A stretch of 7,049 bases of DNA, from assembly GCA_003647435.1 (NCBI GenBank), contig QMMV01000104.1, forward strand, positions 1-7,049, in the 5' to 3' direction. Shown here in pieces: positions 1 through 6,557 of the stretch. This DNA is from Deltaproteobacteria bacterium. Its GTDB lineage: Bacteria; Desulfobacterota; Desulfobacteria; Desulfobacterales; C00003060. The position numbers and the translations under genes are program-made. Every line of letters begins with the position of its first letter. Positions within the stretch are counted from its first letter, which is position 1. The notes under the pieces were generated by a model. The model was not told the origin of the DNA. It saw only the letters and a list, made by a program, of their open reading frames with translations, and did no database searches.

Positions 1-18
1 AAAAAACAGACATACGGA

Positions 19-93
19 GCGGACAGGCCATCCGATTGGAGACTGGCTCACTGTCTGAGTTTGAGACGGTCTCCAATCGGATGGCCTGTCCGC
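19..93. repeat. Perfect 25-bp inverted repeat (long hairpin)
   Basis: The left arm at 19-43 (starting GCGGACAGGCC, ending TTGGAGAC) is the exact reverse complement of the right arm at 69-93, 25 of 25 positions. The arms are separated by 25 bases. The loop can fold further: GTCT at 53-56 pairs with AGAC at 64-67, and GAGAC occurs both at the end of the left arm (39-43) and in the loop (63-67), so the base of the right arm has two possible partners. No T-run follows the stem directly on either strand. The nearest is about 13 bases past the stem on the minus strand, at 1-6. It is therefore not a textbook terminator. It could be an extragenic repeat element, a structured RNA 3' end, or a strong transcript-end hairpin. 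The structure is certain; the role is open. Confidence 0.85.
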
Positions 94-128
94 AATAATA
101 TTTTCAAAAAGCTAAACTGATACCTGTA

Positions 129-170
129 GAAAAACAGGCCACCTGGATCAATTTCCTCCAGACGGCCTGT
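129..170 (-). terminator. Probable rho-independent terminator of nifJ
   Basis: ACAGGCC at 134-140 pairs with GGCCTGT at 164-170. After a 2x2 internal loop, CTGGA at 143-147 pairs with TCCAG at 157-161 around a 9-base loop. Read on the minus strand, the stem runs straight into five T (plus-strand A at 130-134, the last one shared with the stem). This is the expected arrangement about 90 bases after the nifJ stop codon. The outer stem shares its ACAGGCC/GGCCTGT core with the 25-bp inverted repeat at 19-93, so the two may be related copies. Confidence 0.65.
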
Positions 171-203
171 CAGCACAGGGAATGCGTGAGCGAAAACACC
201 CGT

Positions 204-251
204 TCAGAAAAATCCGAATTTCTGACCGAAAAAAACAAAGTTGTCGGTCAG
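204..251 (-). other. Two overlapping, mutually exclusive hairpins after nifJ
   Basis: CTGACCGA at 222-229 is perfectly complementary to TCGGTCAG at 244-251 (8 bp, 14-base loop). TCAGAAA at 204-210 is perfectly complementary to TTTCTGA at 219-225 (7 bp, 8-base loop). The two stems share bases 222-225, so only one can form at a time. They lie within 60 bases of the nifJ stop on the transcribed strand. They may protect the mRNA 3' end or contribute to termination, since the loop of the first hairpin is T-rich on the minus strand. Short A/T-rich stems like the second also arise by chance. Confidence 0.4.
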
Positions 252-259
252 CCGCAGCT

Positions 260-3200
260 CTAAGCTTTCTCCCCGGCTGCCATGCGCTTGTACGTCTCGT
301 ATCTTTCTTTCATATCTTTTTCCGCCTGGTTGAAAAGCTTTTCCACGTTTTCCGGAAAGGTTCTTGTCAGGCTCGAATAACGTACCTCGCCCATAAGAAA
401 TTCCTTGAAATCAGCTTTCGGTTCCTTGGAATCAAGAATAAAGGGATTTTTGCCCTCTTTTTTGCGCCTGGGATCGTATCGATACAAGGTCCAGTAGCCG
501 GCCTCTACGGCTCTCTTCTCTTCGTGTTGGCTCCGGCCCATGTTAAACCCGTGATTGATACACGGGGCATAGGCTATAATCACGGATGGCCCGCGATAGC
601 TTTCAGCTTCAATCAACGCCTTCAGAAGCTGATTCTTATCGGCGCCCATGGCAACGGAGGCCACATACACATAACCGTAAACCATTGCCATTCTTCCCAG
701 GTCTTTCTTACAGGTTGGTTTTCCGCTTGCGGTATATTTTGCTACAGCCCCCATCGGTGTTGCTTTTGAAGACTGACCACCGGTATTGGAATAGACTTCT
801 GTATCCAAGACCAGTATGTTGATGTCATGGCCCTTGGCAATAACATGATCCAACCCACCATAACCGATGTCATAGGCCCACCCGTCACCGCCGATGGCCC
901 AGATCGATTTTTTGACAAGGTAGTCGCTTCGATCAAGGATTTCCAGAAGCAAGGACTTGACGGGATCCTTCTTATTCGCCATCTCGGCCTCAGCAAGTTC
1001 CTCTATTTTTCGGCCGTATTCCTTCGATTTGTCCGCATCATCCATGTTGTCCAGCCACGACTGGAAGGCCTCTTTTAACTCTTTTGAGATCTCGGCATCC
1101 AAGGCTTGGCGAACGAGATCGACCAGTTTTTGTCTCCTCTGGCTGACACCCAACTCCATTCCGAAACCATATTCTGCATTATCCTCAAAAAGGGAGTTGG
1201 CCCAGGCAGGCCCATGCCCATCTGCATTGACTGTATACGGGCAGCTCGGTGCTGATCCACCGTAGATGGAGGAACAACCTGTGGCATTGGCGATCATCAT
1301 GCGATCGCCGAACAACTGCGTGATCAGTTTAATGTATGGTGTCTCACCACAGCCAGGGCATGCCCCTGAGAACTCAAAGAGGGGCTGCCGAAACTGGCTC
1401 CCCTTAACCGTGGTGGGGGGCATCAGATCATCTAAGACAGGGAGTTCGGTGGAGAATTTATGATTGGGAACCTGTTTTTTTGTCTGTGTGGCCAGCGGCC
1501 GCATAACAAGGGCCTTTTTCTTGGCGGGGCAGATATCGGCACAGTTTCCACAGCCGGTGCAGTCAAGGGGGCTGACCTGCATCCGGAAGCGCAAGCCCTT
1601 CAATTCTTTTCCCTTTGCCTCAACCGTCACAAAGTCTTCAGGGGCGTTGTCCAGATCCTCTTTCCTTGCCAGGACCGGCCGAATGGCGGCGTGGGAACAG
1701 ACAAAGGCGCATTGATTACACTGGATACAATTTTCAGGAATCCATTCGGGTACATTGATGGCAACGCCTCTTTTTTCATACTTGGTTGTGCCTGTTGGGA
1801 ATATGCCGTCAGGGCTGAAAGCGCTCACGGGGAGCTTGTCCCCCTGTTGAGCGAGCATGGGCCTCATGACCTTCTTCACAAACTCTGGCTCATCCGCTTC
1901 CGCATAGGCTTCGTGGCCGGCAGTCGCCCACGATTCTGGAACCCTGATCTTTTTCAAAGCGCCTAACGCCTTGTCCACGGCATCTATATTCATCCGTACA
2001 ACTTTTTCGCCCTTTTTCCCGTATGTCTTCTTGATGGCCTCCTTAATATATTTGACCGCATCTTGAGGCGGAATCACCTTGGCTATCTGGAAAAAAGCCG
2101 CCTGCATGATCATGTTTATGCGCCCGCCCAGCCCGACTTGGGCGGCTATCTTAACAGCGTCGATATTGTAAAAGTCTAATTTCTTCAGTGCAATTGTTCT
2201 CTTCATGTGGTCAGGGAGCTCTTCCGCCATTTCCTCCACGCTCCAGGGGGAGTTGAGCAAAAAGGATCCTCCCTCTCTGATCCCTTCCAGGATATTGTAT
2301 TTTCTCACGAATGCAGGGTTATGACATGCAATAAAGTCAGATGTGGTCAGCAGGTAGGTCGACTGGATCTTTTGTGGCGAAAATCGGAGATGAGACATGG
2401 TGATCCCCCCCGACTTCTTTGCGTCATAGGCAAAATAGGCCTGGGCATACATGTCGGTGTTTTCCCCGATGATCTTGATGGCATTTTTATTTGCCCCGAC
2501 CGTTCCATCGGCCCCGAGGCCCCAGAACTTGCATCGTACAGCCCCTTGGGGAGATGGATCGATTTCCTCGCCCAGCTCCAGCGAGGTGTGTGATACATCG
2601 TCTGTAATGCCAACCGTGAAGTGGTTCTTGGGAGCGGCTGCGCGGAGATTATCAAACACGGCCTTGACCATGGTCGGGGTAAAATCCTTGCTTCCAAGAC
2701 CGTATCTTCCGCCTACAATAACCGGATGCTCTCCCCTTTCCTGAAACACCGTGCATACGTCCTGATAGAGGGGCTCACCAAGGCCCCCCGGTGTCTTTGT
2801 CCTGTCCAGAACTGCTATTCTCCTTGCTGTCGCCGGAAGCGCCATTAAGAAGTGCTCTCCGGAGAAAGGAAGGTATAGCCGAACCTTAATGAGTCCAACT
2901 CTTTCTCCTAATCCGTTAAGGTAATCGACAGTCTCTTCAATTACCTCACAGCTTGATGCCATGGACACAATAATTCTATCTGCTTCAGGGTCTCCGACAT
3001 AATCGAAAAGATTGTACGGCCGGCCGACCAGGTCACTCACTTTTTGCATCTCCTCGGCGACAATACAGGGGACATCTTCATAGAAAGGATTGCTTCCCTC
3101 CCTGTTCTGGAAGAAGATATCGGGGTTTTGGGCAGTCCCCCTCAGTTGGGGATATTCAGGGTTCATGCAACGGCTCCTGAAGTCATCGATAGCCTCCCAG

Positions 3201-3787
3201 TCCACAAGCCTTGCCATATCATCATAATCAATAAACTCGATTTTTTGTATCTCATTCGATGTCCTGAATCCGTCAAAGAAGTGGACAAACGGAAGACTTG
3301 CTCGAATACTGGCAAGATGGGCCACTAAGGCCAGATCCATCACTTCCTGAACGGATGCCGAGGCAAGCAGGCAGAATCCAGTCTGCCTGACGGCGTTGAT
3401 ATCTGAATGATCTCCAAAAATAGAAAGGGCGTGGGTGGCAATGGCTCGGGCTGAGACATGAAACACGGCGGGCATGATTTCGCCTGATATCTTGTACATG
3501 TTAGGAATCATGAGGAGCAGCCCCTGGGATGCCGTGAAGGTGGTGGAGAGGGCCCCGGCAGAAAGCGCCCCGTGAACCGCGCCTGCAGCGCCTGCTTCGG
3601 ACTGCATTTCCATCACTTTCAAGACCTGGCCGAAGATATTTTTCCGTCCATGGGCTGCCCACTGATCACAATACTCTCCCATACTGCTTGAAGGCGTAAT
3701 TGGATAGATTGCCGCCACCTCACTCATGCCATAGGCCACGTGGGCTGCAGCTTCGTTTCCTTCCACCGTTTTTGTTATCGGGCTCAT
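260..3787 (-). CDS. nifJ: Pyruvate:ferredoxin (flavodoxin) oxidoreductase, single chain
   Basis: This cytoplasmic enzyme splits pyruvate with coenzyme A into acetyl-CoA, CO2 and two electrons for ferredoxin or flavodoxin; it can also run in reverse to fix CO2. The 1175 residues match the usual length of the homodimeric family. The N-terminal domain has YPITPSS (28-34) with Thr31, plus Glu64 and Arg114. These coincide with the pyruvate- and thiamin-contacting residues of the Desulfovibrio africanus enzyme. A CoA-binding-type domain follows (FWGLGADGTVGANKN, about 421-435). Two 4Fe-4S ferredoxin motifs are present: Cys687/690/693/697 and Cys743/746/749/753. The proximal cluster ligands are Cys810, Cys813, Cys838 and Cys1076. 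The thiamin-diphosphate motif runs from GDG (967) to SNTGG (1000-1004). There is no cysteine after 1076, so the oxygen-protecting C-terminal disulfide extension of the D. africanus enzyme is absent. The ATG start has AAGGAG 7 bases upstream (complement of 3795-3800). The gene appears monocistronic. It could be named por; a specific nitrogen-fixation role is not implied. Confidence 0.97.
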   Translation of the reverse strand: MSPITKTVEGNEAAAHVAYGMSEVAAIYPITPSSSMGEYCDQWAAHGRKNIFGQVLKVMEMQSEAGAAGAVHGALSAGALSTTFTASQGLLLMIPNMYKISGEIMPAVFHVSARAIATHALSIFGDHSDINAVRQTGFCLLASASVQEVMDLALVAHLASIRASLPFVHFFDGFRTSNEIQKIEFIDYDDMARLVDWEAIDDFRSRCMNPEYPQLRGTAQNPDIFFQNREGSNPFYEDVPCIVAEEMQKVSDLVGRPYNLFDYVGDPEADRIIVSMASSCEVIEETVDYLNGLGERVGLIKVRLYLPFSGEHFLMALPATARRIAVLDRTKTPGGLGEPLYQDVCTVFQERGEHPVIVGGRYGLGSKDFTPTMVKAVFDNLRAAAPKNHFTVGITDDVSHTSLELGEEIDPSPQGAVRCKFWGLGADGTVGANKNAIKIIGENTDMYAQAYFAYDAKKSGGITMSHLRFSPQKIQSTYLLTTSDFIACHNPAFVRKYNILEGIREGGSFLLNSPWSVEEMAEELPDHMKRTIALKKLDFYNIDAVKIAAQVGLGGRINMIMQAAFFQIAKVIPPQDAVKYIKEAIKKTYGKKGEKVVRMNIDAVDKALGALKKIRVPESWATAGHEAYAEADEPEFVKKVMRPMLAQQGDKLPVSAFSPDGIFPTGTTKYEKRGVAINVPEWIPENCIQCNQCAFVCSHAAIRPVLARKEDLDNAPEDFVTVEAKGKELKGLRFRMQVSPLDCTGCGNCADICPAKKKALVMRPLATQTKKQVPNHKFSTELPVLDDLMPPTTVKGSQFRQPLFEFSGACPGCGETPYIKLITQLFGDRMMIANATGCSSIYGGSAPSCPYTVNADGHGPAWANSLFEDNAEYGFGMELGVSQRRQKLVDLVRQALDAEISKELKEAFQSWLDNMDDADKSKEYGRKIEELAEAEMANKKDPVKSLLLEILDRSDYLVKKSIWAIGGDGWAYDIGYGGLDHVIAKGHDINILVLDTEVYSNTGGQSSKATPMGAVAKYTASGKPTCKKDLGRMAMVYGYVYVASVAMGADKNQLLKALIEAESYRGPSVIIAYAPCINHGFNMGRSQHEEKRAVEAGYWTLYRYDPRRKKEGKNPFILDSKEPKADFKEFLMGEVRYSSLTRTFPENVEKLFNQAEKDMKERYETYKRMAAGEKA

Positions 3788-3870
3788 GTTCTATCTCCTT
3801 TCATCGCGCGATCCCATCAAACTGTCTTGTTATGGGAGCATTATAACTCTTAGCAGGAGTTCAATGTTTA

Positions 3871-3900
3871 TTATTAAACTGTACAGCCACAAAAAGTCAA
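3871..3900 (-). promoter_or_regulatory. Probable sigma70-type promoter of nifJ
   Basis: On the minus strand, TTGACT (3895-3900) is followed 18 bases later by TAATAA (3871-3876); a 17-base spacing to TTAATA also fits. It would give a leader of about 80 bases before the nifJ ATG. Two exact TATAAT hexamers lie nearby on the same strand, at 3902-3907 and 3840-3845. Neither has a good -35 box at normal spacing, although the second could be an activator-dependent start. A 10-bp palindrome, ATCGCGCGAT (3803-3812), sits just before the ribosome-binding site. This is inferred from consensus matching only. Confidence 0.5.
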
Positions 3901-3956
3901 CATTATAAAGAGGGAATCCCGGGTAACTACTTTAAACAAACGGGGTTATACTTTAT

Positions 3957-4424
3957 CTAAAGATTGACAGGGCGCTCTTCGATGCCCCCCATTGGCCTTC
4001 CATTTATGTCATCAATGGCTGCACCAATGGCCTGTAACACCAGCAGCTTATCTTTGCCTCGGATTTTCAGGCTCTTGCGGTCCGCCAATTGTAAATAATA
4101 GAGTTTTTTCATCCTCCTTATCCCGCCCATGTAGCAGCAGATCTTCCATGAGGTATCGACGGCTAAAGAGGTGTTTTTGTAAACGGACAAAAAACCGTAG
4201 TGAACCCGGAGACCCCGGGGGCTGACGGTAACCGCACTGAACCCCCAGAAGGGGCCATTGAAAAACCATAAGGCTATCAGGCTCCAAATCAGTACGGCAA
4301 CAACATGGCTCAGCTTCTGTTTCCAGATTGAACGGGCAAGAAGTATTACAAGAATAGCAACTATGATTCCCATAATTATATTTTGAACGATAACGGAACG
4401 GATGACAAATGTTTGCGCTTGCAC
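3957..4424 (-). CDS. Small two-helix membrane protein of unknown function
   Basis: I do not recognise this 155-residue protein. Two hydrophobic helices (about residues 11-31 and 39-57) form a membrane hairpin. A soluble, probably cytoplasmic part follows from about 62 onward, with alternating beta-like stretches (AVTVSPRGLRVHYG, KKLYYLQLAD, KSLKIRGKDK) and a final helix (about 126-140). This layout resembles small bacterial membrane proteins with a PH-like domain, but that is a guess from pattern, not a match. Adjacent cysteines at 96-97 stand out. The start is GTG at 4424, chosen because GAGG lies 9 bases upstream (complement of 4434-4437) and a strong promoter sits just before it. An in-frame stop lies a little upstream, and the next ATG (residue 18) would cut into the first helix. 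It is 169 bases from nifJ on the same strand, but nifJ has its own promoter, so co-function is not implied. Confidence 0.75.
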   Translation of the reverse strand: MQAQTFVIRSVIVQNIIMGIIVAILVILLARSIWKQKLSHVVAVLIWSLIALWFFNGPFWGFSAVTVSPRGLRVHYGFLSVYKNTSLAVDTSWKICCYMGGIRRMKKLYYLQLADRKSLKIRGKDKLLVLQAIGAAIDDINGRPMGGIEERPVNL

Positions 4425-4461
4425 GTTTTTCAGCCTCAGAAAACAGGGAAAAGTTCTTGCT

Positions 4462-4490
4462 CAGATATCACCCGCAGGAATGGGTGTCAA
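4462..4490 (-). promoter_or_regulatory. Strong sigma70-type promoter for the 155-residue membrane protein
   Basis: On the minus strand, a perfect TTGACA (4485-4490) lies exactly 17 bases from TATCTG (4462-4467). TG sits one base before that hexamer, giving an extended -10 (TGATATCTG). Transcription would start near 4455, about 30 bases before the GTG start, which supports that start. The spacer contains a short inverted repeat, CACCC (4469-4473) and GGGTG (4482-4486), which overlaps the -35 edge and could be an operator half-site pair or chance. Confidence 0.55.
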
Positions 4491-4535
4491 ATCAAAAACC
4501 TTGGTATCTACGTTGGAAACTTTCCCCAAAAAGTC

Positions 4536-4564
4536 TTGACCGAAGCTGGGGTTTGTGCTAACAG
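4536..4564 (+). promoter_or_regulatory. Candidate promoter for the permease gene
   Basis: TTGACC (4536-4541) is followed after 17 bases by TAACAG (4559-4564). The -35 box is five of six to consensus; the -10 is weak (three of six). If used, it leaves a leader of about 110 bases before the ATG at 4682. A stem of CTCCCG (4613-4618) with CGGGAG (4641-4646) can form in that leader. I see no recognised riboswitch. A weak -10 could mean an activator is needed. Confidence 0.35.
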
Positions 4565-4668
4565 GCCGAAACAATTTTGGTGAGATGAGTGGTTAAGTAG
4601 CAAAAAATGGCGCTCCCGGGCAGGTCTTACAGGGCTTACGCGGGAGACTCAACTCGGAACAAAAAGGG

Positions 4669-4674
4669 AGGAGG
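4669..4674 (+). promoter_or_regulatory. Perfect Shine-Dalgarno site that fixes the permease start
   Basis: AGGAGG lies 7 bases before the ATG at 4682, the ideal distance. It decides in favour of this start over the in-frame ATG at 4607, which has only A-rich sequence before it and would put a charged, low-complexity stretch ahead of an otherwise textbook signal peptide. Confidence 0.85.
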
Positions 4675-4681
4675 ATCTTTC

Positions 4682-6430
4682 ATGCGCACTCAAAAATCAG
4701 TACTGATTCTTGCTGCAATTTTTCTGATTACTTTTGCTGCTTCATATGCCTTTGCCGGTCACGGGGCGGTTCACAAACCGAAACACGAGGAATTTCCTGA
4801 AGGAGATACTGTAAATATCGCCGGTATTATATACAATCCTCATAAGGAGCCTGTAGGGGAGTGCCACGTCACTATATATCAAAATGGAAGAGAGGTGGAC
4901 CATCTTGAGACGGCTCACAACGGGAAATATGTTTCTCGATTTAAGGTGAAAAAGGGGAGTGTGCCTGGTTCAACCTTTGTCATCCAGGCTAAAAAGACGA
5001 GCTTCGGGACGAAGCGGATTACCTTCAAGGGAACCGATTTTTCGCAGAAAGGGACCCACTTCTACATAAGCGAGGACATCACGATTCCGCGGGTACGTGA
5101 TGCCGCTTTCTGGATATCAACAATCGTCTTCGTTGGGGCCTATGTTCTCATCGCCTTTGAGTTACTGCACCGTACCATCGCGGCCCTGCTGGGTGCTGCC
5201 ATCATGATGTGTATTTCATACACCATCGGCACAATCAATCCCGCTTTCCGTATCTTTTCCTTTGAAACTGCCATTGCCTCTATCGACATGAACGTGATCT
5301 TTCTCCTGATGGGGATGATGATCATTGTAGGGATACTCAAGAATACAGGCGTGTTTCAATGGTCGGCCTACATGTCTTATAAATTAGCGAAGGGAAGGGT
5401 GTTTCTCCTTGCGGTTATTTTGATGACCTTTACAGCAGTTTCTTCAGCCTTCCTGGATAATGTTACCACCATGCTCCTTCTCACAGGGGTGGCTATCGAG
5501 ATATGTCTTTCACTGAACCTGAACCCGCTTTACCTGCTCATCCCGCTTGTTCTGGCCTCGAATGTGGGAGGAACGGCCACTTTGATCGGCGACCCCCCCA
5601 ATATCATGATAGGCTCTTACGCAGGCCTCACCTTCATGGACTTCGTAATTGCCCTTGCCCTAATCTGCCTGGTTGCCATGATTGCCATGTTTATCTATAC
5701 CAAGTTGGTCTGGGGCAAGGACTATAGAAAGTCCCAGGAATCGGTGACAAATGTTGACAAATTTATAGCCGAACTGAAAGAGAAATATAAAATCTACGAC
5801 AAGACGCTCCTTACATACGGAGGGATTGTCCTGGCCTTTGTCATCTTTCTTTTCCTTTCACACGGATACTGGCACATGGAGGTAAGCATTGCGGCACTCA
5901 CCGGCGCCGCCATCCTTTTCACGATAGGAGTTGTCACCAAAAAAGTGGATATGCTCCATCTCATCGAAAAAGACATAGAGTGGCCAACGTTGATGTTCTT
6001 CATCTTCCTGTTCATCCTGGTTGGGGCCGTGGAGCAGGCCGGGCTTCTTGCCCTTATTGCCGACTGGATCCTTCATCTGTCAAAGGGAAGTTTTTTCATC
6101 TCCATGACCCTGATCCTGTGGGTTGCAGCCCTCATGTCGGCCTTTGTTGACAATATCCCGTTCACTGCCACCATGCTTCCGATCGTGGCTTATCTTTCAA
6201 AGGTTATCCCCGGCTCTGAAAACACCCTGTGGTGGGCACTGGCACTGGGAGCGTGTTTTGGCGGCAACGGTACTATCATCGGTGCATCGGCTAATGTTGT
6301 CACCATGGGTATTGCCGAATCGAAAGGCTACAGGATATCCTTTGGAGGGTTTATGAAAACGGCTTTTCCGTACATGATAATAAGCATCCTCATTTGCCAG
6401 GTATGGCTCATGGTCTTCAGGCCTGGTTAG
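4682..6430 (+). CDS. P-protein-type ArsB/NhaD family permease with N-terminal extracytoplasmic domain
   Basis: This 582-residue inner-membrane transporter has an unknown substrate; relatives move arsenite, sodium/protons, or organic and inorganic anions. Residues 1-25 look like a signal peptide or first helix, ending AFA before GHG. Residues about 40-135 form a beta-rich domain outside the cytoplasm; its VNIAGIIYNPHKEPVGECHV stretch followed by NGKY resembles carboxypeptidase-regulatory-like folds. From about 140 on it is a permease with some eleven to twelve hydrophobic segments. Two inverted-topology halves carry paired signatures: SAFLDNVTT (255-263) with SAFVDNIPF (486-494), and GGTATLIGDPPN (296-307) with GGNGTIIGASAN (527-538). 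The first pair and GDPPN are typical of the P-protein/OCA2-like branch. A charged cytoplasmic linker at about 343-373 joins the halves. No arsenic genes (arsR, arsC, arsA) lie next to it, so arsenite export is not supported. It appears monocistronic and ends before a clear terminator. Confidence 0.9.
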   Translation: MRTQKSVLILAAIFLITFAASYAFAGHGAVHKPKHEEFPEGDTVNIAGIIYNPHKEPVGECHVTIYQNGREVDHLETAHNGKYVSRFKVKKGSVPGSTFVIQAKKTSFGTKRITFKGTDFSQKGTHFYISEDITIPRVRDAAFWISTIVFVGAYVLIAFELLHRTIAALLGAAIMMCISYTIGTINPAFRIFSFETAIASIDMNVIFLLMGMMIIVGILKNTGVFQWSAYMSYKLAKGRVFLLAVILMTFTAVSSAFLDNVTTMLLLTGVAIEICLSLNLNPLYLLIPLVLASNVGGTATLIGDPPNIMIGSYAGLTFMDFVIALALICLVAMIAMFIYTKLVWGKDYRKSQESVTNVDKFIAELKEKYKIYDKTLLTYGGIVLAFVIFLFLSHGYWHMEVSIAALTGAAILFTIGVVTKKVDMLHLIEKDIEWPTLMFFIFLFILVGAVEQAGLLALIADWILHLSKGSFFISMTLILWVAALMSAFVDNIPFTATMLPIVAYLSKVIPGSENTLWWALALGACFGGNGTIIGASANVVTMGIAESKGYRISFGGFMKTAFPYMIISILICQVWLMVFRPG

Positions 6431-6457
6431 AAAGGCGAGCATCAGGACGAAACTAAG

Positions 6458-6491
6458 AAGCCCTAACTGCTGAGCAGTTGGGGCTTTTCTT
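6458..6491 (+). terminator. Rho-independent terminator of the permease gene
   Basis: AAGCCCTAACTGC (6458-6470) pairs with GCAGTTGGGGCTT (6474-6486) across a three-base TGA loop, with a single T-G wobble in 13 pairs. TTTTCTT follows at once. It begins 27 bases after the permease stop. On the minus strand the stem is followed by only a weak T stretch (CTTCTTAG), so it may also help end htpX transcription from the other side, but less efficiently. Confidence 0.9.
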
Positions 6492-6557
6492 ATCTCTCGT
6501 CCGAACTAACAGGAATCTCAGAGGCGAGCATTTTTCAAAGATTTCGCCATCCCGACT

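Noticed and set aside
19..170. CRISPR repeats
   Set aside because: There are only inverted arms in two hairpins of different size, with no regularly spaced direct repeats.
182..769. Open plus-strand frame of 195 codons
   Set aside because: It lies almost wholly antisense to the certain nifJ coding sequence, has no ribosome-binding site, and its translation looks like no protein family.
4530..4570. Sigma54 promoter before the permease
   Set aside because: GG and GC pairs are present but not at the required -24/-12 spacing.
4607..4681. Earlier in-frame ATG for the permease, adding 25 residues
   Set aside because: It has no Shine-Dalgarno site and would bury a textbook signal peptide; the ATG at 4682 has a perfect AGGAGG at 7 bases.
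4682..6430. Arsenite efflux pump (arsB) or NhaD sodium/proton antiporter
   Set aside because: The signatures fit the P-protein branch better, and no arsenic-resistance genes are adjacent. The family is clear but the substrate is not.
6433..6531. Direct repeat AGGCGAGCAT at 6433-6442 and 6522-6531, flanking the terminator
   Set aside because: Ten bases twice within 100 is weak; nothing between them but the terminator suggests an inserted element.
6523..6548. Second terminator for htpX (GGCGA/TCGCC stem)
   Set aside because: It has only 5 pairs, a 16-base loop and no T-run on the minus strand.
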